Shown here: positions 1 through 10,480 of the stretch, piece by piece
Layout of the letters: each line of letters begins with the position of its first letter
Position numbering within the stretch: position 1 is the first letter of the stretch
From: Cavia porcellus
Taxonomy: Eukaryota > Chordata > Mammalia > Rodentia > Caviidae
NCBI RefSeq assembly: GCF_034190915.1
Contig: NW_026947485.1
Coordinates: forward strand, 32,315,519 to 32,379,518
Direction of reading: 5' to 3'
DNA length: 64,000 nt
The notes under the pieces: model-generated
What the model saw: only the letters and a program-made list of their open reading frames with translations
Database searches by the model: none
What the model was told of the DNA's origin: nothing
Position numbers and translations under genes: made by a program

Positions 1-955
1 ATGGGTTTAGCTGGTAAACTCTTCTTGCGATGGTCTTTTCCTCTTCTTTAGATAGAAGTAGTCCTGTTACCACCTCCAGCTTATACTTTCCCTTCTTGAC
101 TAGAGTCTGTGTTTCCTCAATGTGCTTTCTTAAAGATGACTAACTACAAGGGAAGCACATACTCATGAATAGTTCTTATTCACACTCTTTAGAAATGGCA
201 ATTTTTTTCCCTGCCTTTTGAAAGAGATACAAAAGATAACTGGCTAACACTGATTTAGGTAAGATCTTTTTTAAAAATGAAAATATAGCATTAAAATGTA
301 ATTTAAACTGAAAGAACTTCTTAAAAAAAGCACATTTGCTTTATAATAAGAAGTTTATCCTTAGAGAATTTAAATATATCCCAAAACCTTGAAATACCTG
401 CAGGACTCTCTGGAAGCCACTGAAATTGCTGCTTGGAGTTGGCTAAGCATTGCCTTGGAAAATGATTAGGAAGACTCGGTGCTTCCATGCCTAGTTTTCA
501 AGTTTTCGAACAATTACACAAAAGCTTTGCTCTTCCTTTGTGTTGTCTTGAGTTAATCAGCTTTAAATATGTCTAAGTTCAGGATTTCTTTTTGTATTTT
601 AGTATTTTAAGTTATGTTTTATTATGTCTTTTTCACCCATATTACACTCTAAACTTTTGAACTGTGTTGGGCAACAAACTAATGTTGATTCGTAGGGGAA
701 AGAAAATGAATTACAGATAACTCAATTACTTTTGCAGTTGGGGAATTTTGTACTATTCTTGCTTACTGTGATGCCCCAATAAAATGGAAATGGAAATGTG
801 AGTATTTATCTGTCTGTAGTAAATACTACTCACTCATTTATGAATAGTATTTCAAATATAGGTGCTGAGTTTTGTACAGTTACGATAAAAGGGATGTCAG
901 CTATTGGTAGAACTACTATTAATGTTATTTCTTTGAATTAATATTTTCTCTACAG
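1..955 (+). other. ZNRF2: ZNRF2 intron upstream of the RING exon (partial)
   Basis: AT-rich sequence with no coding potential that I can support. It ends in a pyrimidine-rich tract and the acceptor AG at 954-955, just before the RING exon. It is read as an intron because the next segment is a clear internal coding exon of ZNRF2. No repeat was recognised in it. Confidence 0.75.
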
Positions 956-1061
956 AGGATGTACTGAGTAAAGATGCTGGGGAATGTGCAATATGCCTTG
1001 AAGAATTGCAGCAGGGAGATACTATAGCACGACTACCATGTCTATGCATATATCATAAAGG
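956..1061 (+). CDS. ZNRF2: ZNRF2 internal coding exon (first half of RING finger)
   Basis: This 106-nt exon has a clean acceptor (tctacag at 949-955) and donor (gtaag from 1062). Its reading contains GECAICLEELQQGDTIARLP followed by CLCIYHK, which is the first half of a C3H2C3-type RING finger: a CxxC pair, then a Cys and a His that bind zinc. ZNRF1 and ZNRF2 are N-myristoylated E3 ubiquitin ligases of endosomal, lysosomal and presynaptic membranes, and ZNRF2 is also linked to mTORC1 and Na+/K+-ATPase regulation (family knowledge). The CAIC and EELQQGD wording fits ZNRF2 better than ZNRF1, from memory of both proteins. The exon starts inside a Glu codon and ends two bases into a Gly codon that is completed at 6897. 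The zinc finger, myristoylation site and earlier exons lie upstream of the window. No frameshift or lost ligand is seen, so this looks functional. Confidence 0.93.
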
Positions 1062-1404
1062 GTAAGTTTGTATTAACCAGATTGGTAGTGGAGTAAAAGA
1101 TTGTGCTCGGAGTTTCAATCATTGTGGTTTAAGACTGAAAGATTTCTTCTTGGTTGAAATTCCTCCCCTCAACTTAAACAGTATTGGCCTTCTTTCCCCA
1201 GCTAGGCTCAGACTGGAGATTACATTTGGTATATCCAAAAGGCTGCCATTTTAAAAGTATTTTACCATGATGCAGATATTGTCCATAGGTCCTGACATAG
1301 GTTGTCTCTTGTATGCCTTGTAAAACCACATTTTGTAACTAAGAAAATAGTGTTCAAGGCAATAGTGTGCTCCATGGTTTATATCTCTAAAAAATGACAG
1401 AGCT

Positions 1405-1549
1405 AGCCAGGCATGGTGGCTCATGCCTGTAATCCCAGCACTCGAAAGGCTGAGGCAGGAGGATTGGTATGAGTTCGAGACCAGCTTGGGCTACAAAGTG
1501 AGCTCAAGGCCAGGCTGAACTGCATAGAGAGACCCTGTCTCAAAAAGAC

Positions 1550-1582
<33 letters not shown>

Positions 1583-1592
1583 AAGAAAAAAG
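1405..1592 (+). mobile_element. B1 SINE (7SL-derived), young
   Basis: It begins agccaggcatggtggctcat and has the 7SL/B1 body with the rodent internal duplication, in which the ccagc-type block recurs about 30 bp later. It ends in a long A-rich tail. It is flanked by a perfect 14-bp duplication, aaaatgacagagct, at 1391-1404 and 1593-1606. The intact duplication implies a recent insertion. Confidence 0.92.
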
Positions 1593-2711
1593 AAAATGAC
1601 AGAGCTGAGATCTCAGCAGGTCTGGAATGTGCTTGACTCTCATCTGGTTTCTGATATTCTTTCTGCTTTCAGAATAATGTAAGGAAGATTTCAGATTTTA
1701 AAAATGGAAAAAACCCAACTATCTAAGGTAACCACAAAAAGAGCAGAAAAGTGTAGCTTTCAAATCCATGAAAGGAGTAACTTAGAGGATAGGAAAGAAA
1801 AGCATGGAGAGAGCAAAGAAGTAAAAATAAATCCAAATATATTTACAAGAAAAGTAAGTCCTTAATGAACATATTCACCAAGTTAAAATTGAAAATTTGG
1901 AATGCGTTGTTGATAAAGCAATACAATTAAACATAAGAATGTAAAGGAATAGGAAAGTAAAAGTGTAGAAAACTCTCTAGGCAAATACAGTAAGTCCAGT
2001 AAAGGGAGGCTTAGGTAAAAGGTGCATCCTGCTCAATTGTTTTTTCCTCATGAATTCAGCAAGCTTTTAGTTTTTTCTTGAATATGTGTTAAGCTGAGTG
2101 GGGCTTGATGTTGATACTGATCCTTCATCCATGCACAGAAGTTTCTCCATTTCCTGTACTGTTTCAGGGTAAGGTTAGAGTTAGCATGCTTTTTAAATGT
2201 TATTGTTGGCTTCACATTGGCACAGCAGATTTTATATCTCCATGATCTTACCCTTGACGATTTGAATTGTGCCAGTGATTGAACAATTCATGTAAGAGCA
2301 TGCGATGTCTGCTGTCTTTTCACCTCAGTTTATTCTCTCAATTATTTCCATGATTACTGCTTTGTACTTCCTAGCAGTCCCATACACATCATCACTGGTT
2401 TTCTCTTGTTTCCAGACACCCTGGGCTCTGATTGAGCACTGCACCACTGTATATTATTATGCTGTGCAATAAGCACAGAGCAACACAACTGTGACAGTGC
2501 CTGGCAGACACATGCTACTTTCCGCAATTTGTTCATATCTGGAAATGTTCATAATGTGAGATCCAGTCATATCTGGAAGTTCACAACTTGAATGTTTTTA
2601 GGTCAGGGGTGTAGTGTACTAACTAAAAGACAAAGTTCAACTAACTAAGTGCAAAGTAAACTAGAAAGTGTTACAAGGAATAGAGTCACTATAAGAAATA
2701 CATGCAATTCT

Positions 2712-2804
2712 ATTTTTTCTGTTTATTTGGTACCTGGGATCAAACTCATGATCCCGTGCTAGTCAGGCAGGCAATTATGCAACTGAGCTAAATCTCCAGC
2801 CCAC
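2712..2804 (-). mobile_element. ID SINE, antisense
   Basis: The reverse complement reads as a tRNA-Ala-type ID element, with gagctaaatctccagccc on the + strand at its head and ggtacctgggatcaaactcatga over the B box. The short direct repeat caattcta flanks it. Confidence 0.8.
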
Positions 2805-3929
2805 AATTCTACGTTTGTATACTGAACATGGTCCCAAAATATTTATAAAACTGCCAGAAGAAGTTGACAAATCTATGTTTTAATGGGAAACTTTAATAAG
2901 AGTTCTTTTTTAGTCAAGTGGATACATACAAAATGAATTAAGATCTAGAAAAATCGAGCAATACAGTTAACCAGGCTTGATCTAATTAATTTGTATGTGT
3001 GCAACCAGCAATTATAGTACGTTTTACTATTTTTCTAGGCACACATGGAGTAATATTGATCATGCTACAGCCCATAAAATAAAGTCTTTACAAACTACAA
3101 AAAAATACCACACAAAACTGCTGTATGAATAATATTGTTAGGCATCAGTAGTAAAAAGAAACAATCCTGACATGTACTTTTGAACAATTTATAGATCCAA
3201 GAAGAAGTCATGATAGAATTTAGAAAACCCTGGGAACTGAATAATACTGAAAAATTTTTGACATGTGCTAGAATGATTCTGAGGAGGGATGTTTCGTGTT
3301 AAAGTTGATAGAAAGGTTGAAATCAGTAAATAAAGTATTTGAGAAATTAAGAAAGTGTCAGTGCAATAAACAAAATACTAAAGGTTAGAGAAAAACAATG
3401 AAATTTAAAAGTGGCACATTAGAATTCAACATAACCAAAAGTGGTTCTTAGGAAAAAATTAATAAAATTGCCTCTGTAAGAAAAAATAAATAAATAGTAG
3501 AGAAAGGAAGAGGGAAATGATAGAAATTGAAAATAATTGGAAAAATTTTACCAAGAACTATTTGAAAAGAAACTGGAATCCCGAATCAACCAAACTGTTT
3601 TAAGTAATTAAGACTAACCAACCTTGCAAACAACAAGCACTTAAATAAGAAAATCCTAAAAAACAGGCCTTCAGATACAGTTTGATAATTAGTTGTGCCA
3701 AGCATTCAAAGAATACCTATGACCACATGAGGCTTAAAGGGGATATCTAGGTAAAAACTATAACAGAAAATCTAAAGTAAATTTACATTTACCATACCAT
3801 GTATAGGAAAACTCAATGTCATAAAAATGTCATTTCACCTTAAATTAATCTATATAGACAATATTATCCCAACCAAATCTCAGCTAGTTTTCCATATAAC
3901 GACATGATTGTTCTATGAAATACATACGA

Positions 3930-4112
3930 ACTGGGTTTAGTGGCCGTAGCTGTAGTCCCAGCTATCCAGGAGGCTAAGGCAAGAGGATCACAAGTTTGAG
4001 GGTAGCAGAGCAACTTAGCAAGGCCTTGTCCCAAAGTAAAACATAAAAAGGGCTAGGAATATACCTCAATGCAGAGGTCCTGAATTCACTCTCCATTACA
4101 GCAAAAATAAAA
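3930..4112 (+). mobile_element. B1-ID composite SINE
   Basis: A diverged 7SL/B1-like left part (gtagtcccagctatccagga) is followed by an ID-like right part (gggctaggaatatacctcaa ... tgaattcactctccattaca). The flanks carry similar aaatacata direct repeats. It is an older copy than the B1 at 1405. Confidence 0.7.
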
Positions 4113-4227
4113 TACATATGGATCAAAGAACAGAAAACTAAGAATTATGTGGATGCTTACAAAGAACACCATGGTGGTGTTGTGCTTTTCAGATTTAGAA
4201 GATTTTTATAATGAGAGTATTTAAATG

Positions 4228-4345
4228 ACACAAGGTTTTGCTAAGTTGCCTCGGCTGATATTGAACTCAGTGATCCTTCTGATCCTCTAGAGTGGCTGGG
4301 ATTATGTCTAGGCATCATGTATCACTATGCACACTAACCATTATT
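4228..4345 (-). mobile_element. Old 7SL-derived SINE (FLAM/B1-like), antisense
   Basis: The + strand reads ggttttgctaagttgcctcg and gagtggctgggattatgtct, the reverse complement of the Alu/B1 core. It is highly diverged. Confidence 0.6.
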
Positions 4346-5154
4346 TTTTTGGCTAAGACAGACCCCTTCCATAACAATAGCAACATAAGATCAATAAATA
4401 TAACTGTATTAAAATTTTAAACTTACTTGCATCACGACATTGAAAAAATAAGATCTCGACCTTAGACTGAGAGTGGCTTTCAGTACATATATATAACAAC
4501 AATAGTTTGGTGTCTAAAAATAGTGTTGTCTTTCAGCTTTATAATGTGTTAACTCATTGCACTCATTGCTCATGAGTGGAAGAGTGAAGACAGTATGATG
4601 ACATGATTTTGCATATATAATATTTCCCAGCATACTAAAGTTTTGATGCATCAGGTAACAGCAAATGAAAACATGCTAACACAGCAGGCCATAGAATAAT
4701 ACAGTACTACTGAAAAGATAGTATCTCCCTATGTTCTTACTCTTAAATTAGGCTATGGGATTTGAAAGTACTAGCTTACAGTTCTTATGTGTGTACTTTG
4801 GCTTTTGTCTTCACAGCCTATCAGTCTTGATCCTTCCTTAGTCCACTTTCTGTGGTGGTAAACTTTACCATAAAAAAAAAAAAATAACCCTGTATGTACA
4901 GTAGTATTTTTATTAGAAGTGAACATGTTTTTTTATTCTGGTAACAAAATTGTGTTACATCAATGGTATGTACCTTTAGTCTGGTTTTTTTCCCCCTCAT
5001 AAACCCTAGTACTTTTAGTGATAGGGTATAATTATATGAGAAGCAAGGCATGTCAAAAGCATGTATACATTTTTAGCTAAAATACCCAGATAATAACTTT
5101 CTAGAAGTATAAGAAAAAGAATCAAGATAGAAAATTTGTAAAAATTGTTATGTT

Positions 5155-5240
5155 GGGGGTTGGGAATTAGCTCAGCGGCACACGCCCGAGGTCGTGAGTT
5201 CAATTCCTGGTACCAAAACAAAACAAAAAAACCTGCCTCA
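5155..5240 (+). mobile_element. ID SINE
   Basis: An A box (ttagctcagcggc) and a B box (gagttcaattcctggtacca) of the ID type are followed by an A-rich tail. A direct repeat like aaaaattgtta flanks it. The element lacks part of the stretch between the boxes. Confidence 0.8.
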
Positions 5241-5257
5241 AAAATTGTTAAGTTGGT

Positions 5258-5322
5258 CCAAGCATGGTGGCAAGCTCGAGGTCCTGAATTTGATTCCTGG
5301 TGCCTTAGAAAAGCAAATGTCC
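5258..5322 (+). mobile_element. ID-like SINE fragment
   Basis: The block gaggtcctgaatttgattcc matches the 3' half of an ID element, next to a B1-like aagcatggtggc. It may be the remains of a B1-ID composite. Confidence 0.45.
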
Positions 5323-5859
5323 ATCAGTAAAAGTATAAATACATAAATGCTAATAATCTTATCAACAGAAATACTTGATGCAATGAAAATGTGAAAATGA
5401 GTATAATTACAAGTTGAGCAAAAGGGCAAGTTTAGAAAAAGCATATTATAATTTACTGTAGCATTTATATAAATTTTTAAACATGGAAGTCTATTGTATG
5501 TTGTTTTAGAATACATATATATATATATCATTATAGAGAAAGAAAATGCCCAAGAATGGAAAGCACTAAGTATAAGACAGATATTTCCTGCTGGACAATG
5601 TCATATTTTAAATAACCAATAAAAGTAGTTTAAATGGAAAAAATATGAATTCATGGTAGTTTATCTGAAAAGAACCTGTGGTTTTAGTGATTACTTTCTC
5701 TTGATGAATGGATATTACATCACATAGATCCTATCCATATGTTTTCTGAATTGTTTATGCTTCTGGAGTACTTTGTTTAGTTCTCAGTACTTTTTTTGAG
5801 TGATGTTCTAGTAGACTGGAATCTTTAGAGCCCAATGGTATAGAGCAAGCTGAAAACAG

Positions 5860-6880
5860 TGTCTTACCTAGTCAAAGATATGTTTGAGTATAAAAGTCTT
5901 AATGGCAACAGAAATTATCTTAGATATTTTTTTAAAATGTGGATGAGATATTTCACATTTTTTTCATTATTTTTAACTACCCAACCAACCTGTGAGGATA
6001 TGAAAATGATAAATAGTAATTTTGCCCTTGAACATATTATGCAAGTCTTACAGTTTTGCGGCATATCTAAATTTGACATATGTCATCAGAAAGAACATTA
6101 AACGCTTTACTTGGAATACTTACTGTTGAGCAAGCTACTTAACCTTTTAAGACCTTGATTTTATCTATCACAGCATTATGAATTAGAACTTTCTATAGTG
6201 ATGAAAATGTTCTATATCTCTGCAGTCTACCAGAGATACTAGCCATGTTGTTCGTAAGCAATTGAAATGTTGCTAGAGTGACTAAAGGAATTGGGTTCTT
6301 TTAATTCGTTAATTCTTTTTAATTCAATCTTAATAAATTTAAATTCAAGTAATCATGTGTGGCTCTTGACTGTTACAATAGACAGTACAGATCTACATTG
6401 AAGATAATTATATGTTCCCTAATATTTAAGTAATAAGATCATAAGCTCTTCTATTAATGTAAAAAGATGATGGTGTGCTTATATATGGATATGCATTGGA
6501 GAGTAGGATAGAATTAAAGTAAATGTGATGTTCTCAAGGATTGAAACTTAGAAGCTTTTTTTATTACATTGCAAGGTGGCATGAACAGATTTGTATTTTG
6601 AAAAGTTTTTCTGACATTTGCGCTTTAATTTTTCATATTGGCAAAGTGGTAGTTGAAATTAGGAAATAATTGTTTTGTTTAAGCTTTAAACTACTTAGCA
6701 TTATTTTGCAAATTTTTTTCTTAATGGCTTAGAATAATCAAAATGTTTGCTTATCTTGGATTTATATGCCAAATATGATCCTTAAAATTGACCTTTTTTT
6801 CTCTGAAGTTCAGTAGTAAGCATTTTTATTAGGCCTGTCATGATATAAAAAACTAGATGTATATATTTAAATTTTTCTGG
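5860..6880. other. AT-rich intron sequence, nothing recognised
   Basis: The stretch leading to the last coding exon of ZNRF2 shows no conserved-looking ORF, SINE or RNA gene. Small ATG-initiated frames here are short and have no recognisable protein similarity. Confidence 0.6.
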
Positions 6881-6896
6881 TTTTGTTCTTTTCTAG

Positions 6897-6976
6897 CTGC
6901 ATAGATGAATGGTTTGAAGTAAATAGATCTTGCCCTGAGCACCCTTCAGATTAAGCATCACATGCCTGCTCAATAG
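6897..6976 (+). CDS. ZNRF2: ZNRF2 last coding exon (end of RING finger, stop at 6952-6954)
   Basis: The exon starts after ttctag and completes the split Gly codon. It then reads CIDEWFEVNRSCPEHPSD and stops at TAA 6952-6954. It supplies the last three zinc-binding cysteines of the RING finger and the exact C-terminus that I know for ZNRF2. The exon continues 22 nt past the stop to a donor (gtaatt at 6977), so the 3' UTR is spliced. The stop lies less than 50 nt from that junction and should not trigger nonsense-mediated decay. The sequence is intact and in phase with the exon at 956-1061. Confidence 0.93.
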
Positions 6977-7319
6977 GTAATTCTTCCTTTTTCTGTTGTA
7001 ATTGCTTTTTAAAATATCTTGAATTACACCTCAGCTACCAGTTTTACTCATGCATTTGTTCACTGAGATACATTCCTAGATGCCTGTTGTGTTTGTGTGT
7101 GTACACTGGTATGCATTTCAGGTACTTTTATTAGACTACTGTGTAGAAAACACACACTAAAAATACATTAAAGGTGTTAAGTAACTGCTAAATTCTTGGT
7201 ATACCTTAAAATCCATTTACTTCTAGTTTAGAAACCCAAGAAGTACACATCATGCCCCATCTTCCCATTGAGAAACTGGAGATCAGAGTAGTCAGCTCTG
7301 TGACAGCAAGAATTGAAGG

Positions 7320-7385
7320 GATCAGAGATGTAGCTTAGTGGTGGAGTATTTACCTACAAGTGCAAAAAAAGTGCCAAACTCATCA
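7320..7385 (+). mobile_element. Diverged ID SINE fragment
   Basis: The block gatgtagcttagtggtggag resembles the ID A-box region. The 3' half is degraded. Confidence 0.4.
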
Positions 7386-7465
7386 ATATGTGGAAATATA
7401 CAGGTTTTCTTATCTGAATAAAGTGGCTTAAGAAGGGACTTGCTAGATATTTTGTTAGGCAATGG

Positions 7466-7700
7466 TGGTTAATCTTTGGGAGGGGGTAATGGTTAATCTT
7501 GATGGTCATTTTGATTACCTTCTTGGTGGGTCAGAGAGATGTGGCCAAGGTAGCTATTTCTAGTCCTTGGTCCCATCCTCTCTGACTGCTTTCTGCTCCC
7601 TGGATGCCATGAGTTGAGTAGATTTCTTCCACCATACTCATCTGCCCTCGTATTTCTGCTTTGGAGCCAGTATTAATAAAGTGAAATTTTTGCCTTAGTA
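7466..7700 (+). repeat. Possible MaLR-type LTR
   Basis: The start ggttaatcttgatggtcatt and the end with an AATAAA-like block (attaataaagtg) resemble rodent and mammalian MaLR LTRs. This was assigned by general resemblance only. Confidence 0.35.
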
Positions 7701-7759
7701 CCAAATACATCCAAATCAGCTACAAATAATTTTCCCCCTCCAGAGTCCTATTGCATTCA

Positions 7760-8095
7760 AACTGCTATTACAAAATATTTCATTTAATTTATAATGAAGA
7801 AAAACTAACTGCTTATAGTTCTGGAGACTGGGAAGTCTTAAGATGAAGGCAACCATAGATTCCATGTCTGGTGAGGGCTTGGTCCTCATTTGCAGCCCCT
7901 TCTGGATGTTCTGAGATGGCAGAAAGGTCATTGGCCTCCCTCCATCTTCTATAAGGACATCAGTCCCATTCTTGAAGGCAGTGCACTCAAGACTAATCAC
8001 CTCCTGAAGATCCCACTTCTTACTGAGTACTATTGTTCTAGAGATTAGTTTTCAGCATACATATTTTGGGATGACACATTCAGACCACAGTAGAT
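7760..8095 (-). repeat. MLT1-type MaLR LTR, antisense
   Basis: The + strand reads ttctggagactgggaagtct, then tctggtgagggcttggtcct, then gactaatcacctcctgaaga. These appear in the order expected for an antisense MLT1 LTR. It is old and diverged, and its chance ORF (7716-8000) is not a gene. Confidence 0.75.
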
Positions 8096-8223
8096 ACATT
8101 TTTTTCTATAAAGTGGAGTTGTATGGTATAAAACATTTTCTTTCACAGTCTCATCATTGAAATTTTTTTTTTTTTAATTTCACAATGGGCATATATGGAA
8201 CACTCATGTCATAAAATACATGT

Positions 8224-8475
8224 CAGCTGGGCATGGTGGCACATGCTTGTAACTCCAGTTACTTGGGAGGCTGGGGCAGTAGGACTGTAGTTATCTCAAA
8301 ATAGAATTTTTAAAAAGGGCTAAGCATGCAACTTAACAGCAAGGCACCTGGGGGCTGGGCATTTAGCTCAGTGGCATAAGCACCTGCCTTGCAAGCAGGT
8401 GGTTGTGAGTTGGATCCCCGGTACCGATTTAAAAAAACAATAGTAAGGCACCTGATTGAATCCCAAATACCCCAG
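8224..8475 (+). mobile_element. B1-ID composite SINE interrupted by an ID SINE
   Basis: The left part is B1-like (ctgggcatggtggcacatgc). The right part is ID-like (gggctaagcatgcaacttaa, then attgaatcccaaataccc after the interruption). A younger ID element is inserted in the right part. Confidence 0.75.
8351..8441 (+). mobile_element. ID SINE nested in an older composite SINE
   Basis: A full ID body, ggggctgggcatttagctca to ggatccccggtaccgattt. It is flanked by ag(c/t)aaggcacctg at 8338-8350 and 8442-8454, so the insertion target was the older SINE. Confidence 0.88.
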
Positions 8476-8917
8476 GGTAGGGGAGTGTATATAGTCTTTT
8501 TCTTATAGAGAACCTGAGGTTTGAACGTATATCCAGCGGGTTGAACTATCAAGTCATCTGTCCATTGAAATTGAACCAAAGAGGTCTGTTTGTAGTGACC
8601 TTAAAGAGTCATTCTTAAGAATCTGTAGATGTGGAATATCTTCACTCACATTTTTGCTGATGTTGTGACTACTTATATTTGTCAAGTGACAAATTCTTTC
8701 CATCCTTTCACCTGTGCCACATTGAAAAGCACATGGATTTGAAGAGGATTCAGTGTTAAAACATTTAAAAGAAAGCAGTATATATCTGTCAACATAAGAA
8801 TTTAATTATCAGCCTAAAACAAAAAATGCATAAATATTTGAGGTCTTAGGAAATTGCTTAATTTTTATTTTGGGAATTTTTAGTTATTTGTGAAAAGTTT
8901 TAAAAATTAAAAGACAG

Positions 8918-9006
8918 GGCCAGGGATTTAGTTCAGCAGCACAAGTGCCTGCCAGGCAAGTGCAAGGTTATGAGTTCGATCCCTGGTACCAAAAATAAAT
9001 AAATAA
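8918..9006 (+). mobile_element. ID SINE
   Basis: It reads gggccagggatttagttcag, then gagttcgatccctggtacca, then an (aaat)n-like tail. It lies about 200 bp before the ZNRF2 3' UTR exon. Confidence 0.85.
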
Positions 9007-9216
9007 GAATATTTGTGTATGTAATACTCTTTACTTGTGTAGTTTTTGTTATGGAAGAGGAATTAGTATTGTGTATTGACTTTTTGATATATTAACAGTT
9101 TTTGGAATAGTAACTAAAGGTGATTCAATGTTCATAGGGAAATAAACATTGTTTTTTGATTTGTGTATTACTATTATGGACCATGTTTCAAGCTAAGTTT
9201 TTCTGTTTTTGCACAG

Positions 9217-10480
9217 GTTTTCTTGTCTTTTCAACATGCTTGAAAAATCTAAGAGGACTTGAGGATCTGTCTCTGAAAAATAAAAATGTGGGCTTATTCA
9301 GCCAGAAATCTGAGTTCTAGGAGACTTGGTAATACAGAGATGGACAATCATAAAAGAAAATAGCCCTGCTGAAGAGAGGACAGTAACCACAGAACTCAGT
9401 GTACCAAACTTGCATATAAGGGACACACAGGGATTTCGAAAATGCTGCACATCCCTCAGTAGTCATCTACATAGTTAATACTGATCAACATTTTGTATTC
9501 AGACGCCAAAGTTAACTGATTAAAAAGTTGATTTACTTTTTAGTCAGTTTTCTAGAGCTGTGCAAATAGCTGTGTTTTGATTTGTTCTGTTTTTTTGGTT
9601 TTTTTTTTTTTTTTTTTTTTAGCTTGGGGTCTGTTTCTCCCAACATTCATCTGTTCTTAAATTTAAAACAACGTAATTTACTTCTTTATAAACTCAAGTC
9701 TTAAATGTGAAAACCAAGAAATGTAATCAAGCAGTAAAACATTCTCTGAATGTAGACTATGATCTCAAGTTCTTCCATTTTTTTTTTTCACCAAGTGTGG
9801 AAAATAGATATCTACATAGGAAAGCTAAAATATGTTAATATTTTTAAATTAAAGGTTTAATATTACCAGAATGCTGTCCAAAGAGCAAATCAAGTTGCAT
9901 AATTACATTTTAAGTAATTATAGAATTGCAGTTTGTGAAATATATTGTTTTCTTTCTAAATGAAACTGCTCCGTAGTTAGCAGCAAATCATCTTGCAGCT
10001 ATGCAACTTTTAAATATGATTACCAATTTTATGTGCTGCCAGCTACAATAACTTTCTGTTAACGGGTATTTTTGTTTGTTCTTTTCATATACATAATTAT
10101 CTTGTTAAGCTTTGCATTTTCAGTTCCCACATTTGGGTAAAATGTTTAGCAGGTTGTAAACTTAGTGACTTATGAAAAGAGTCAAAAATTTCTGGAGTGG
10201 AATTTGGAATAATTAGAGGGACATTTTATATACTTTTAAAAGTTAGAATTTAATTAGGATGCCAGATTTTATAGCAGTGTGCATCTTTAATTTTCCAGAT
10301 AATCTGGAACTTAGCATTTGATAAATGATTTTTTAAAGGAAATATAAAAATTTTGTTAATTTATAATTTATTGATGTTGCTGTAATTGAAAATGTTATAC
10401 AGATTTTTAATTTCATCTTATGTAGAAAGAAATGTATTAAGCAAAATTATGTGAATAAATATTTCCCAAAAATACATCTG
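9217..10480 (+). other. ZNRF2: ZNRF2 3' UTR exon (end uncertain)
   Basis: Sequence after the acceptor at 9216, not masked by recognised repeats. Poly(A) signal candidates are AATAAA at 9279-9284 and at 10454-10459. The 3' end given here assumes the second signal. The repeat-poor, AT-rich sequence continues to about 12.3 kb, so the true UTR could be longer. There are T runs at 9597-9621 and 9779-9788. Confidence 0.55.
10454..10459 (+). terminator. Candidate poly(A) signal AATAAA for ZNRF2
   Basis: AATAAA in the context gtgaataaatatttccc. It is one of at least two candidates; no transcript evidence is available here. Confidence 0.35.

Larger units (their letters stand above)
1062..6896 (+). 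other. ZNRF2: ZNRF2 intron
   Basis: A 5.8-kb intron between the two halves of the RING finger. The donor is gtaagt at 1062 and the acceptor is ttctag at 6891-6896. It carries the SINE copies listed separately (1405, 2712, 3930, 4228, 5155 and 5258). The remainder is AT-rich, and no further exon was recognised. Confidence 0.88.
6977..9216 (+). other. ZNRF2: ZNRF2 intron inside the 3' UTR
   Basis: A 2.2-kb intron between the donor at 6977 and the acceptor tttgcacag ending at 9216. It is inferred from the donor directly after ctcaatag and the good acceptor before 9217. An RNA read across 6976/9217 would confirm it. It holds the MaLR, B1-ID and ID repeats listed separately. Confidence 0.65.
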
